Part shown: in pieces, positions 34,176 through 42,497 of the stretch
Position numbering within the stretch: position 1 is the first letter of the stretch
Layout of the letters: each line of letters begins with the position of its first letter
Assembly (NCBI GenBank): GCA_018883755.1
Contig: JAHLFR010000035.1
Location: 1 to 64,000, forward strand
Reading direction: 5' to 3'
From: Candidatus Methanocorpusculum faecipullorum
GTDB lineage: Archaea > Halobacteriota > Methanomicrobia > Methanomicrobiales > Methanocorpusculaceae
Length of the DNA stretch: 64,000 nucleotides
Notes under the pieces: generated by a model
Told to the model about the DNA's origin: nothing
The model's input: the letters and a program-made list of their open reading frames with translations, nothing else
The model's database searches: none
Translations under genes and position numbers: made by a program

Positions 34176-35405
34176 TTACTGCTGCATCGTGATGGCAGTG
34201 ATGCCTGCATCTTTGAGTGCGGCCTTTAACTGTACATCCTGAATTGATCCAAGCTGCGGGTCGGCAATCACAACGTTGTCGCCTGCCGCACTGCGGTCGG
34301 TAACCCACTGTACAAAGCTTTCCCAGTCATTTGCCGGGGAGTTCATGCTTGCCACGAGTCCGGATCCTTCAAGCTGAATCGGAGCGAGGATCTTTAAGCT
34401 GACAGAACCAGTGCTCTTATCGATTGCACTGATATAAGGCGGTGTTCCCGCAACAGCGTACTGGATGGTGTTCTGTGAAAGCAGGGTCATCAGCTGTGGT
34501 CCGCCGGAACCTTCTACAAAGGTGACGTCAGCAATCTTCTCACCGTTGATGAACAGTTCGGCTTCGGACACCTTTCCGGTACTTTCCGTGGTCGGTTTGA
34601 GGTAGGAGTTGTAGGTGTCTTTGAAGTACTGCCAGTCTTTCAACAGAACAAACAGTGGTGCATCGTGATCGCTTGGGAGGTAGCCGATCGAGATTGTGTT
34701 CTCTACCGGTGCGGGAGTGTTGAGGGTGCCTGCTTCAATCTGTGCAGTTGCTGCTTCGTACGGACCGAAGTCATAGAGTAGCTCGTTGGACTCCTCTGCG
34801 GTAGTGGATGCAAGTTTTCCGGTGATCAGATTCAGCTCACGCTGGGACTTGATGAACTCCTCGTTGCTTGCAATCCATGCATCAGTAACGGTGCTTGAGA
34901 ACATGATCGTTGGGATCGAGGCATTCATGGCATCGACTGAGTTAACCGTGATGTTACCGTACACCATGTTCTGTTTGGAGAACAGCCAGTCAGCCGTCAG
35001 TTCTGCGGCTTTGTCGGGATAGTCATTGATGTACTTATCACCAAGGATCATCAGAGCAACAATGCTGGTTGTGAGATCCGTGTTCTTCAGTGCTTCGGAG
35101 TTTGCGCCAATTGCACAGCAGGTGTGTTCTTTCCACATGCCTTCCGGAGGAAGATCCTGGCTGTAGGCTACAACCTTTCCGACATCCCCTTCAACACCGA
35201 CAGCTACGAACGGCTGCCAAATGATGTATCCGTCAACTTGTCCTGTTGCAAGAAGTCCCGGCATGGTGCCTGCTCCGGTGTAGAGAATCTCTACGGTCGG
35301 AGTCTTATCGGAGTCTGCTGGATCCGATACGCATCCGGCAGCAAAAACCAGTGCGACACACACGACAAGAAGACCTGCAACTGAGAGCAGATGCTTTTTG
35401 TGCAT
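34176..35405 (-). CDS. ABC-type substrate-binding lipoprotein with swapped (circularly permuted) lobes
   Basis: 409 residues. A lipoprotein signal has the lipobox ending at C25 (FAAGC). Residues 36-215 match the second half of NMT1/SsuA-type binding proteins (GQVDGYIIWQPF, HTCCAIGA, DFGPYEAA). Residues 237-409 match the first half (ISIGYLPSDHDAPLF, GGPQLMTLL, AGTPPYISAID, GSIQDVQLKAAL). The natural order is thus reversed, with a Pro-rich linker (TLNTPAPVEN) joining them. Such proteins bind sulfonates, nitrate, taurine or thiamine precursors; the ligand here is unknown. No permease or ATPase gene is adjacent, so it must pair with a transporter elsewhere, if any. Confidence 0.85.
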   Translation of the reverse strand: MHKKHLLSVAGLLVVCVALVFAAGCVSDPADSDKTPTVEILYTGAGTMPGLLATGQVDGYIIWQPFVAVGVEGDVGKVVAYSQDLPPEGMWKEHTCCAIGANSEALKNTDLTTSIVALMILGDKYINDYPDKAAELTADWLFSKQNMVYGNITVNSVDAMNASIPTIMFSSTVTDAWIASNEEFIKSQRELNLITGKLASTTAEESNELLYDFGPYEAATAQIEAGTLNTPAPVENTISIGYLPSDHDAPLFVLLKDWQYFKDTYNSYLKPTTESTGKVSEAELFINGEKIADVTFVEGSGGPQLMTLLSQNTIQYAVAGTPPYISAIDKSTGSVSLKILAPIQLEGSGLVASMNSPANDWESFVQWVTDRSAAGDNVVIADPQLGSIQDVQLKAALKDAGITAITMQQ

Positions 35406-35614
35406 ACATTCCTGTATGCTTACAAGAGTATTTAACTCATCGTAATGTATTGTATATATTTTGTTCAGTTATTGTTACTGATGATGTTTACAAGTGATGT
35501 ATTGTATACTGTCTAAGTTCCAGAACATCGTTTCCGAAACCATGTGACTGCGCTGTTTTGGCGCGCCAATGGTTTTACTTAATGTAGTCGCAGGACGAAT
35601 ATCATTCCGCGATT
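35406..35614. promoter_or_regulatory. Intergenic region with paired 12-base direct repeats
   Basis: ATGTATTGTATA occurs at 35445-35456 and again at 35497-35508, exactly 52 bases apart, near five turns of B-DNA. The first copy overlaps the TATA region expected for the minus-strand binding-protein gene. AAACCAT (35537-35543) and ATGGTTT (35569-35575) form an inverted repeat nearer to panE. These may be regulator sites. Confidence 0.4.
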
Positions 35615-36523
35615 ATGCGGATACTGATACTCGGTGCCGGGGCGGTTGGTCTTACCGTTGCGGCAAAACTTTCGGCGCATGCGGAGGTGTATGCGGTATG
35701 CCGGAAAAGATATGCGGATGCTATATCCGCTGACGGATTTGTTATGACCGGCATCTGGGGCGAGGGGACCTACCACTTTCCCTGTGGTGAATGTGTACCA
35801 TCCGGATCATGGGATTATATTATCATCTCCACAAAGTCTGCGGCGACGCGTGAGATCTGTGAGAGTTACCAGCATCTGTTTGGGGATGCTGAGGTCGTGA
35901 GTCTGCAAAACGGCATAGGTAATGAGGAGGTTATCCGCGAGTATACAAATCATGTGATCGGGGCTATGATCATCACAGGATTTGAGTGGCGGGCGGATAA
36001 TGCTGTGCACGTGTCGGTGGACGGAGGTGAGACTGTGTTCGGCCGGTTCCCGGAAGGGTGTGATACGGCAGTTGAAACTCTGGCAAATCTGTTTTCCTCT
36101 GCGGGCATGCGCGCTCTTGCAAGTCCTACGGTGCGGAGTACTGTCTGGTCAAAGGCGTTTTACAGCTGTTCACTCAACCCGCTGGGTGCGGTGATGGCGT
36201 GTCCGTATGGGGATCTGCTGAAAGCCCCGGCATGGAATATCATTACTGAAATTGTGCACGAGGCGTTTGCTGTTTCAAAAGCAGAAGGGGTTGAGTTGCC
36301 GCAAAAGAGTGCTGAGGAGTACCTGGCATTTCTGCAAAATGAAAAAATCCCCCCGACTGCTGAGCATTACAGTTCCATGTATCAGGATATTGTGGGCGGA
36401 AGACTCACGGAGGTCGACTACATTAACGGGGCGATTGTGCATCTTGGGGAAAAACACGGAATTCCCACTCCGGTAAACCGTATGGTAGTAAATCTGACGC
36501 ACTTTAAGGAGGAGCTGCGGTGA
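35615..36523 (+). CDS. panE: 2-dehydropantoate 2-reductase
   Basis: A 302-residue NADPH-dependent enzyme making pantoate for coenzyme A. The NADP-binding GAGAVG is at residues 7-12. The catalytic lysine sits in VWSKAFYSCSLNPLGA, and the C-terminal GRLTEVDYINGAIVHLG holds the conserved Glu. It ends overlapping the mobA-like gene by 4 bases. Confidence 0.93.
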   Translation: MRILILGAGAVGLTVAAKLSAHAEVYAVCRKRYADAISADGFVMTGIWGEGTYHFPCGECVPSGSWDYIIISTKSAATREICESYQHLFGDAEVVSLQNGIGNEEVIREYTNHVIGAMIITGFEWRADNAVHVSVDGGETVFGRFPEGCDTAVETLANLFSSAGMRALASPTVRSTVWSKAFYSCSLNPLGAVMACPYGDLLKAPAWNIITEIVHEAFAVSKAEGVELPQKSAEEYLAFLQNEKIPPTAEHYSSMYQDIVGGRLTEVDYINGAIVHLGEKHGIPTPVNRMVVNLTHFKEELR

Positions 36524-37152
36524 CTGGGGTTGTGCGTTCGGCAATGATTCTTGCCGGCGGTGATGCAAAGCGGGTGAACGGACGGGAGAAGTATTTCTTC
36601 TTCTACAAGGGATGTTCGTTTATCTCCCGCTTGGTGATGGTGTTTTCGGGCATCTGTGATGAGATTTTAATCGTTGCAAAGAGTCCGGAGCAGGCAACAC
36701 ATTTTGACGGATTGCCTGTACGGTGTACCTGGGATAAAAAGCGGGGATTAGGCCCAATCGGTGGGATTTCCTCTGGTATTGAAGAGGTGAAGGGTGAGTT
36801 TGTGTTTATTGCTGCCTGTGATATGCCGACGATTCATCGTTCGATTGTGACCTATTTGTTTGATCACATCGGTGAGTATGATGCAATTATTCCCGAGTGG
36901 GAGAACACGGATATTGAACCGCTGCATGCGGTGTACCGTGTTTCTGCAGTGCGGCAGTATGTAGAGGAGCATGAGTCCCTGTCACTTCGGGATATGGTGA
37001 ACTCTCTGCATACGCTTCGGGTGAGTCCTGAAGAGTTCCGGCAGTTTGATCCAAATCTTGAGACCTTTCAGAACATCAATACGCTGGATGAACTGCAGGC
37101 TCTTGGTCCTGATGCTGCATATCTTGAGAAACATCCTGAAAAACAGGGATAA
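36520..37152 (+). CDS. mobA: MobA-like molybdenum cofactor guanylyltransferase
   Basis: A 210-residue nucleotidyltransferase. The nucleotide loop MILAGGDAKRVNGREK is a MobA-like LAGGxxxR...K. GPIGGISSGI and the metal-binding AACDMPTI follow, with EPLHAVYRV further on. It probably attaches GMP to the Mo/W pterin for formate dehydrogenase and formylmethanofuran dehydrogenase. GTG at 36520 is taken as start by the 4-base overlap with panE; an ATG ten codons in is possible. A CofC-type guanylyltransferase is less likely given length and motifs. Confidence 0.85.
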   Translation: MTGVVRSAMILAGGDAKRVNGREKYFFFYKGCSFISRLVMVFSGICDEILIVAKSPEQATHFDGLPVRCTWDKKRGLGPIGGISSGIEEVKGEFVFIAACDMPTIHRSIVTYLFDHIGEYDAIIPEWENTDIEPLHAVYRVSAVRQYVEEHESLSLRDMVNSLHTLRVSPEEFRQFDPNLETFQNINTLDELQALGPDAAYLEKHPEKQG

Positions 37153-37223
37153 TTTTTTACATTTCCGAATCTTTTTGTTCGGAGTTCGGTCTGGTCACAG
37201 GGGACTGCGTGCATTTAATTTGC

Positions 37224-37604
37224 CTATCTTTTTGTTTCTATTGTGTAGGATGTCAATCCTCTCAGGCACCCGTTCTTTTCGTAGAACTTTTCCACCCTGG
37301 GCTGTGATCCAAAATACAGCATTGTTGGTGTACTGTCCTTGGCGAGTTGCAGTAGTTTACTACCGATACCCTGCTTTTGGTACTCTGGAAGAACAAGTAT
37401 CTCTGTAATTGTTCCAAAATAATAACCGTCTGAGAGAATACGCAGGCAGCCCACCAGCATATTGTTATCGTAAGCAGTTATGTTCAATGTTTTTGTCAAT
37501 GCTATCCGTGTCTTTTCCCTGTCATACTCGCCCGGCCACACGTTGTTGACAAATTCTATAAATTGAGATGCCGTAAGCTCCTTGTCATCCACGATATATT
37601 TCAT
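37224..37604 (-). CDS. GNAT-family N-acetyltransferase
   Basis: 126 residues with the GNAT core: beta strand GCLRILSDGYYFGTITEILVLPEYQ, then the acetyl-CoA loop KQGIGSKLLQLA (Q/R-x-x-G-x-G/A) and a C-terminal FYEKNGC motif common in this family. The substrate cannot be predicted. It is a lone gene between convergent mobA and the RFC gene. Confidence 0.85.
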   Translation of the reverse strand: MKYIVDDKELTASQFIEFVNNVWPGEYDREKTRIALTKTLNITAYDNNMLVGCLRILSDGYYFGTITEILVLPEYQKQGIGSKLLQLAKDSTPTMLYFGSQPRVEKFYEKNGCLRGLTSYTIETKR

Positions 37605-37731
37605 TGTTAGTCATCTCAACCAAATTCAACAACCCTTTTGTTGCAGGTTTCCCCTCCTGTGTTCTCATGTACCTGGTTTTACCGCACTGTTTTTCCACAT
37701 TAGATGATGGGATGTACTTCACAGCAGATGA

Positions 37732-39189
37732 TTAAAAGAAATCCAGTGTCGCCTGCGTAGGAGTTTTTTTCTTTTCTTCCTGCGGAGGGTCGACATTCTC
37801 TTTTATCGGTTCTGCGGCAGACACCACACCAGGTGTCGTGGATGCGGACGTTGTTTCCTGATGAAATGCTTCAAGACCTGCTGTACGTTCCTCCTCGGCT
37901 TTTCGTGCGGCAGCACGTTTTGCTGCTGAGATCTTTTTCATCTTGGTTTCTTTTTCTTTGGCAATCTTTTGGGCTTCTTTAAAGACTGAGGTCGCCTCAG
38001 TTTTATCGTGCAGGAGAATGGTAAGCTGATCTGCGTCCAGGTCATGGCGCTCGCAGAAAGCAAGCGGTGCATCCGTAGCAAAGCGGGACAGGAGATCAAG
38101 ATAGACTTTCTGTATCTGAGAGTCGGGGATACTGTAACTTTCTCCAAGTTTTGCAGCAAGCGTTCTCCTGACACTTTTCTGTTTTTTTGCGGTTCCCATC
38201 CGTTTCCACCGCGACGGCGGCATTATGCGGGGACGGAATCCTGCTGAGGTGAACTCTTTAGCAACGCCTGAGGTCATCAGGGAGGTAGCATACCGCCAAA
38301 GAGTGTAGTACTGCCGCATCATGGTTCTGCCAAGATAGATGTCGGCTCGGGAGAGGGCAGTGTACGTGCCTGTCCGCTGGTTTTGGTTTGTAACAGCTGC
38401 TGCAGACTCCTCGATCCACTGCATGACGGTATCCGGTTTCTCCTCACATTCGCGCGAGAGTTTCTGGATTTTCTCATCCGGGTACCCTGCATACACGCCT
38501 GCGACAAGATCAAAGATACTTGCCCGTTCATCCTTCTGCGAGGTGTTGATATCATCTGAAGCAATTACGGATTTTCCGGTTGCTGAAGCGAAGAGCATGT
38601 TGACCGCGGACCGCAGATCTCCTGCGGCACTTTCTGCAATGGCACTCAGGGCATCACTGCTGCAGGTTATCTGTTCTGCGGAACAGATCTCCCGCATACG
38701 TTTTTCAAGCGTTGATGTGGTTATAGCGCGGAACGGGATCGGGTCACACAGCTTTCGGATGGAGTCTGAGACCCCGTACGCATCGTTTGCGATGAGTATT
38801 ACCGGCTGTCGTGCATCTTTGAGTATTTCTGTGATAGCGCGTGCCCCTCCCCGATCGGCATTTCCCTCAAGGTTGTCGGCTTCGTCAAGAATTATGAGTT
38901 TTCTTTCTGCGCCAAAGAGACTGGTTGTGGTTGCAGAGTTTCCGGCAACACGTTCAATGATGGTTTTGGTCCGGGCGTCGCTTGCGTTGAGTTCTAGGAC
39001 TTCCCAGTTCATGTCTCGGGCGAGAGCATGGGCTGCTGATGTTTTTCCAATACCTGGTTTTCCGGTGAGAAGCAGTGGTCGGGAGTCAACCGTCCAGTTC
39101 CGTGCCCAGTCTGTCATCTGTCTAACTGCAGCGTTATTGCCGAGAATGTCTGCGAGATGTTCGGGTCGGTACCGTTCTGCCCAGTCCAT
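37732..39189 (-). CDS. rfcL: Replication factor C large subunit
   Basis: The 485-residue clamp-loader large subunit for PCNA. The AAA+ core has Walker A GKPGIGKT, Walker B DEAD, and sensor-like NDAYGVSDSIRKLC. An RFC collar domain follows, and then a Lys/Glu-rich tail from about residue 395. The last residues QATLDFF form a PCNA-interacting (PIP) box. It appears monocistronic. Confidence 0.95.
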   Translation of the reverse strand: MDWAERYRPEHLADILGNNAAVRQMTDWARNWTVDSRPLLLTGKPGIGKTSAAHALARDMNWEVLELNASDARTKTIIERVAGNSATTTSLFGAERKLIILDEADNLEGNADRGGARAITEILKDARQPVILIANDAYGVSDSIRKLCDPIPFRAITTSTLEKRMREICSAEQITCSSDALSAIAESAAGDLRSAVNMLFASATGKSVIASDDINTSQKDERASIFDLVAGVYAGYPDEKIQKLSRECEEKPDTVMQWIEESAAAVTNQNQRTGTYTALSRADIYLGRTMMRQYYTLWRYATSLMTSGVAKEFTSAGFRPRIMPPSRWKRMGTAKKQKSVRRTLAAKLGESYSIPDSQIQKVYLDLLSRFATDAPLAFCERHDLDADQLTILLHDKTEATSVFKEAQKIAKEKETKMKKISAAKRAAARKAEEERTAGLEAFHQETTSASTTPGVVSAAEPIKENVDPPQEEKKKTPTQATLDFF

Positions 39190-39202
39190 GATTACTAACT
39201 AA

Positions 39203-39607
39203 TCTTACGTCGCGGAACGTGATAAACATAAATGAATGATGGGTTTTTGGAAATCCTGTTTCTGGGTAAGAAAAATGTGTTAAAAACCTCTGTTTTGAAT
39301 TCTACTCTTTTTCTCATCTGATTTACATATATTTATTCACGTTTGTGTATCAGTTTCTTGGCCTTTCTGCAGAGGGTTAAACCATCTGTGGCTGATATTT
39401 CTCAAATCCCTGTCTTTATGTGGTGTGATTCCCTTTTTTAAATGATAAATATATGATAATGTGTGAAACTCGTTTTTATTTCTGTTCTAAATGCAAATTT
39501 TCCAGGATGTATCTCGCCCAATCCTAATCGTGCATCTTATCACCGTTGAACGGGAATACAATAGGTAACAACTGGGGCTGCCATGCCCCTTGGTGACAGA
39601 GAGAACA
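39203..39607 (+). promoter_or_regulatory. Long 5' region of the marker-2/mtxX operon
   Basis: About 400 bases with no plausible gene. Several A/T-rich blocks (for example ATAAATATATGATAA around 39444-39459 and TACATATATTTATTC around 39325-39339) could hold promoters. Just before the start, GGGGC-6-GCCCC (about 39574-39589) can form a hairpin next to the ribosome-binding GGTGA. A leader with RNA-level control is possible; no known riboswitch class was recognised. Confidence 0.35.
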
Positions 39608-40594
39608 ATGGTTGCAGACAATTATACCCCTGAATCAGTTGCAAACGCAGTCAGGCAGTACGACGGTGTCAGACGCAAACAGGCAATAGGAACCCTCGTT
39701 CGTGCGCTTCATATCGACAACCTCGACGTCATCGCATCATATGGTGAGGATGCCGCCGTTATTCAGAACGGACGTACTGCACTTCTGCTTGCAGCAGATG
39801 GAATCTGGAACAAACTCATGGAAGTTGACCCGTACTGGGCAGGTTACTGTGCCATTCTCGTTAACGTTCACGATATTGCTGCAATGGGGGGGAGACCCGT
39901 TGCGATGGTTGATGTTCTCTCCGCATCAAACGATGAGCTTATGGAGGAAGTCAGCCGCGGTATGCGCGATGCGGCAACCGCTTTTGATGTTCCTGTTGTC
40001 GGGGGTCACCTCCACCCCGATGCTCCGTATAACGTCATTGATGTCTCGATTCTTGGTGTGGCCGAACTTGAAAACATCATCTACAGCAGCAAAGCAGAAC
40101 CGGGTAACGCCATCATCGTTGCCATTGATCTCAACGGCCGTATCCATCCCTCAGCACCCATGAACTGGGACTCTGTCACCATGAAACCTCCGGAAGTCCT
40201 TCGCGCCCAGATAGGTGTCATGAAAGATCTTGGTGAACACCACCATCTTACCGCCGGAAAAGATATCTCCAACCCAGGTGTCATTGGAACCCTTGGAATG
40301 CTCATTGAGTCCAGTGGTGTTGGCGCCGTTGTTGATCTTACCGCAGTACCTCACCCTGATCTTGATGCTCTTGGCATCACCTTCGAACAATGGGTGCGTA
40401 TGTACCCTGGAATGGGTTTTATCATGACTGCGGATCAGTCCCAGGTCGACATAGTCTGCAAAAAATTCCGTGCAGTTGGTATGGCTGCTCAGATAATCGG
40501 TACTGTTACCAACACCAAACGACTCACTCTTGTCAAAGGGGATTCTGAGACTGTACTCTTCAATTTCTGTGCAGAGGGTATCACTAATATATGA
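39608..40594 (+). CDS. AIR-synthase-related protein, methanogenesis marker 2
   Basis: 328 residues of the PurM/HypE/SelD fold. GEDAAVIQNGRTALLLAADGIWNKL provides the substrate/ATP loop. NVHDIAAMGGRPVAMVDVLS and DISNPGVIGTLGMLIESSG are typical of this methanogen-specific AIR synthase family. The biochemical reaction is not established. The ATG at 39608 with GGTGAC upstream is preferred over TTG/GTG codons at 39590-39595. It overlaps mtxX by 4 bases. Confidence 0.85.
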   Translation: MVADNYTPESVANAVRQYDGVRRKQAIGTLVRALHIDNLDVIASYGEDAAVIQNGRTALLLAADGIWNKLMEVDPYWAGYCAILVNVHDIAAMGGRPVAMVDVLSASNDELMEEVSRGMRDAATAFDVPVVGGHLHPDAPYNVIDVSILGVAELENIIYSSKAEPGNAIIVAIDLNGRIHPSAPMNWDSVTMKPPEVLRAQIGVMKDLGEHHHLTAGKDISNPGVIGTLGMLIESSGVGAVVDLTAVPHPDLDALGITFEQWVRMYPGMGFIMTADQSQVDIVCKKFRAVGMAAQIIGTVTNTKRLTLVKGDSETVLFNFCAEGITNI

Positions 40595-41358
40595 TGACGA
40601 TTGGAATCGGTTGTGGTGCGGATGCTTGGAAAGTCGTCCAAAGTGCGAATGAAACCGCAACCGAAGACCTGCATATCCGCTGTTACTGCTGCCCTGGGGC
40701 TGTTGACGATTTGTCTTCCGGTCCCTTTGTTGAGCTTGCTGTCTGTTCTCTACCTTATCAACGCATCGTTGATGATCTCCTTGCTGGGAAGATCAATGGT
40801 GCTGTTCGCGGGACTCTTCCTGCCAATGAGACATTGCGGTATCTTAAAAAAGCCTGTGGTGTCGATCGTCTCGAGCGGATAGCTCTTCTTGAAACGGTTG
40901 ATCACCAGTGCTTTTTCCTTGCACCTGTTGGTGTTGATGAGGGATGGACCATTCAGGAAAAAATCTCTTTGATCAATGACGGTCGGGAGCTTGCCCGCCG
41001 GTTTGGTCTCTCTGAGAAGACCGCTGTTCTTTCTGGCGGCAGAATCGGTGATATTGGGAGACATCCTATTGTGGATAAAACCATCTCTGATGCCCAGGAG
41101 ATCGCACAGCTTACCGGTGCTGTTCATGGAGAAATTCTTATTGAGGATGCAGTAAGGGACTGCGGTGTTATCATTGCTCCTGATGGTATCTCTGGAAATC
41201 TGATCTTTCGGACCCTCACATTCCTTGGTCATGGAGTAGGACATGGTGCACCTGTTGTTAACATATCTCCCGTTTTTGTGGACAGTTCGCGCGCATCTGC
41301 GGACTATGGAGGATCTCTCCGCCTTGCAGCAGCCTTGTCAACTGGAAAAAAGCATTAA
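40591..41358 (+). CDS. mtxX: MtxX-like protein (methanogenesis marker 4)
   Basis: 255 residues related to phosphotransacetylase folds. The C-terminal half (VHGEILIEDAVRDCG, IIAPDGISGNLIFRTLTFLG) resembles PTA/PTB active-site regions. MtxX is conserved across methanogens and was named as methyltransferase-related, but its reaction is unknown. The ATG at 40591 overlaps the previous stop by 4 bases. An additional upstream CCPGAVDDLSSG segment is part of the protein. Confidence 0.78.
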   Translation: MMTIGIGCGADAWKVVQSANETATEDLHIRCYCCPGAVDDLSSGPFVELAVCSLPYQRIVDDLLAGKINGAVRGTLPANETLRYLKKACGVDRLERIALLETVDHQCFFLAPVGVDEGWTIQEKISLINDGRELARRFGLSEKTAVLSGGRIGDIGRHPIVDKTISDAQEIAQLTGAVHGEILIEDAVRDCGVIIAPDGISGNLIFRTLTFLGHGVGHGAPVVNISPVFVDSSRASADYGGSLRLAAALSTGKKH

Positions 41359-41479
41359 ATTTTGTTATTTTTCAAATCTGGTCCGTTACCATAATTAATT
41401 TCAAATATCGTCCATATTCTTTGCAAAAAGTCATATTCGGTTCACCAAAGCCGGCAAACTGCGAAAAACACCCCATACA

Positions 41480-41529
41480 TGAGATATATTTATATAGTAT
41501 TTTGAACTATTTTTTCATTGGTAATAATT
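41480..41529 (+). promoter_or_regulatory. Histone gene promoter
   Basis: A strong TATA stretch (ATATATTTATATAG, about 41484-41497) lies about 35-45 bases before the ATG at 41530, giving a short leader of roughly 15-20 bases. This is what one expects for an abundant chromatin protein. Confidence 0.6.
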
Positions 41530-41733
41530 ATGGCAGACTTACCAAAAGCAGCAGTTGTCAGACTTGCAAAGAAAGCAGGCGCAGAACGCGTCGGTGAAGA
41601 TGCAGCAGATGCCCTCGTAGCAAAGGCAGAGGCCTACATTGAGGAGATCGCAAAGAAAGCATACGAGTATGCACAGCACGCAGGTCGTAAGACCATCAAG
41701 GCAGAGGATATTGACCTCGCCACTAAAGAATAA
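41530..41733 (+). CDS. hmf: Archaeal histone
   Basis: A 67-residue histone-fold protein (MADLPKAAVVRLAKKAGAER... to the C-terminal IDLATKE). It has the three-helix pattern and conserved GRKTIKAEDI of archaeal HMf-type histones, with no tail extensions. It binds and wraps DNA as dimers or longer oligomers. The ATG at 41530 is used; a GTG/TTG extension upstream adds only four residues. Confidence 0.95.
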   Translation: MADLPKAAVVRLAKKAGAERVGEDAADALVAKAEAYIEEIAKKAYEYAQHAGRKTIKAEDIDLATKE

Positions 41734-42092
41734 ACTGATTTTCCTGAAAAATCAGGGGTGTGGAAAAATCGTTGGATCATAGTCTGGCGATTTTGGGATG
41801 CTGGTATCCTTGGGATACCACAATAAATCCTTTCACGATTATTGTAGATATTTTTTCAAAACAGAGTTTTTAAGGTATTCGTGTAGTCTTTTTCTGAACG
41901 GTCTGATACTTTTTTGCTATCCTCTCTTTTTCTGTTTTCTGTTCGTTCATAGGATGTATCCTGATACTACATATGCCATATGTAGGTAGATTCATCAATC
42001 GTCTCTGAACACATTTTTACTGATACAAGCATACAAAAAAACATGCGTGTTTCTTGTAACTGGATAAGAAGAAAAAAATTGAAAGGGATGGG
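41734..42092. other. Gene-free region with three perfect stem-loops after the histone gene
   Basis: CTGATTTT-5-AAAATCAG (41735-41755) lies directly after the histone stop and may end transcription. TGGTATCC-TTG-GGATACCA (41802-41820) and CTACATAT-GCC-ATATGTAG (41967-41985) are perfect 8-base stems with tiny loops. No reading frame in the region looks real. The stems could be terminators or part of a small RNA. Confidence 0.4.
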
Positions 42093-42437
42093 TTATACCT
42101 TGTTCAGTACAACAGCTCCTGCCAAACTTGACAGGGTCTTTCCATCATCGGAAAGTTTGTAGGTTCCTCCCGGCAGGGTTTTGTCTGAGCTGGTGATTGA
42201 ATAGGTGTTGTCTGCGGTCTTTTCCCAGGCAAAAGTAACTGATTCGCCAGATTCGATAAGGTCACTGTGGAGCGTAATGGTTCCTGTACCATCGTTTGCA
42301 AACTCAGCAGAAATGTAGATGCCAAGCACAGGTTTTGTCTCCCATGTGCCAACGATTGGATCAGATCCAATGCAACCGGCAGCAGAAACAAGCACCAGCG
42401 CCGCACACAGAACAGCTGCTAATAATAGCTTCTTCAT
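42093..42437 (-). CDS. Small secreted lipoprotein, lipocalin-like
   Basis: 114 residues. The lipoprotein signal peptide (MKKLLLAAVLCAALVLVSAAGC) has its lipid-attached cysteine at residue 22. The mature part begins 'GSDPIVGTWET' and continues in beta strands (GTGTITLH, SVTFAWEKTADNTYSI), as in small lipocalin-like domains. It is probably anchored to the outer face of the cell membrane. Function is unknown. Confidence 0.8.
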   Translation of the reverse strand: MKKLLLAAVLCAALVLVSAAGCIGSDPIVGTWETKPVLGIYISAEFANDGTGTITLHSDLIESGESVTFAWEKTADNTYSITSSDKTLPGGTYKLSDDGKTLSSLAGAVVLNKV

Positions 42438-42497
42438 AATATTAACCTCTTCGTGGAAATATAAAATTGTTTCGAAAAAAGAGTGATCCGGAATGGA

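Noticed and set aside
38339-39202. Long open frame on the plus strand opposite rfcL
   Set aside because: Antisense to a clear RFC large subunit with intact Walker motifs; Ser/Arg-rich shadow product.
39574-39589. Possible riboswitch at the marker-2 start
   Set aside because: Only a 5-base hairpin is visible; no known riboswitch core could be recognised, so it is listed only as a possible leader hairpin.
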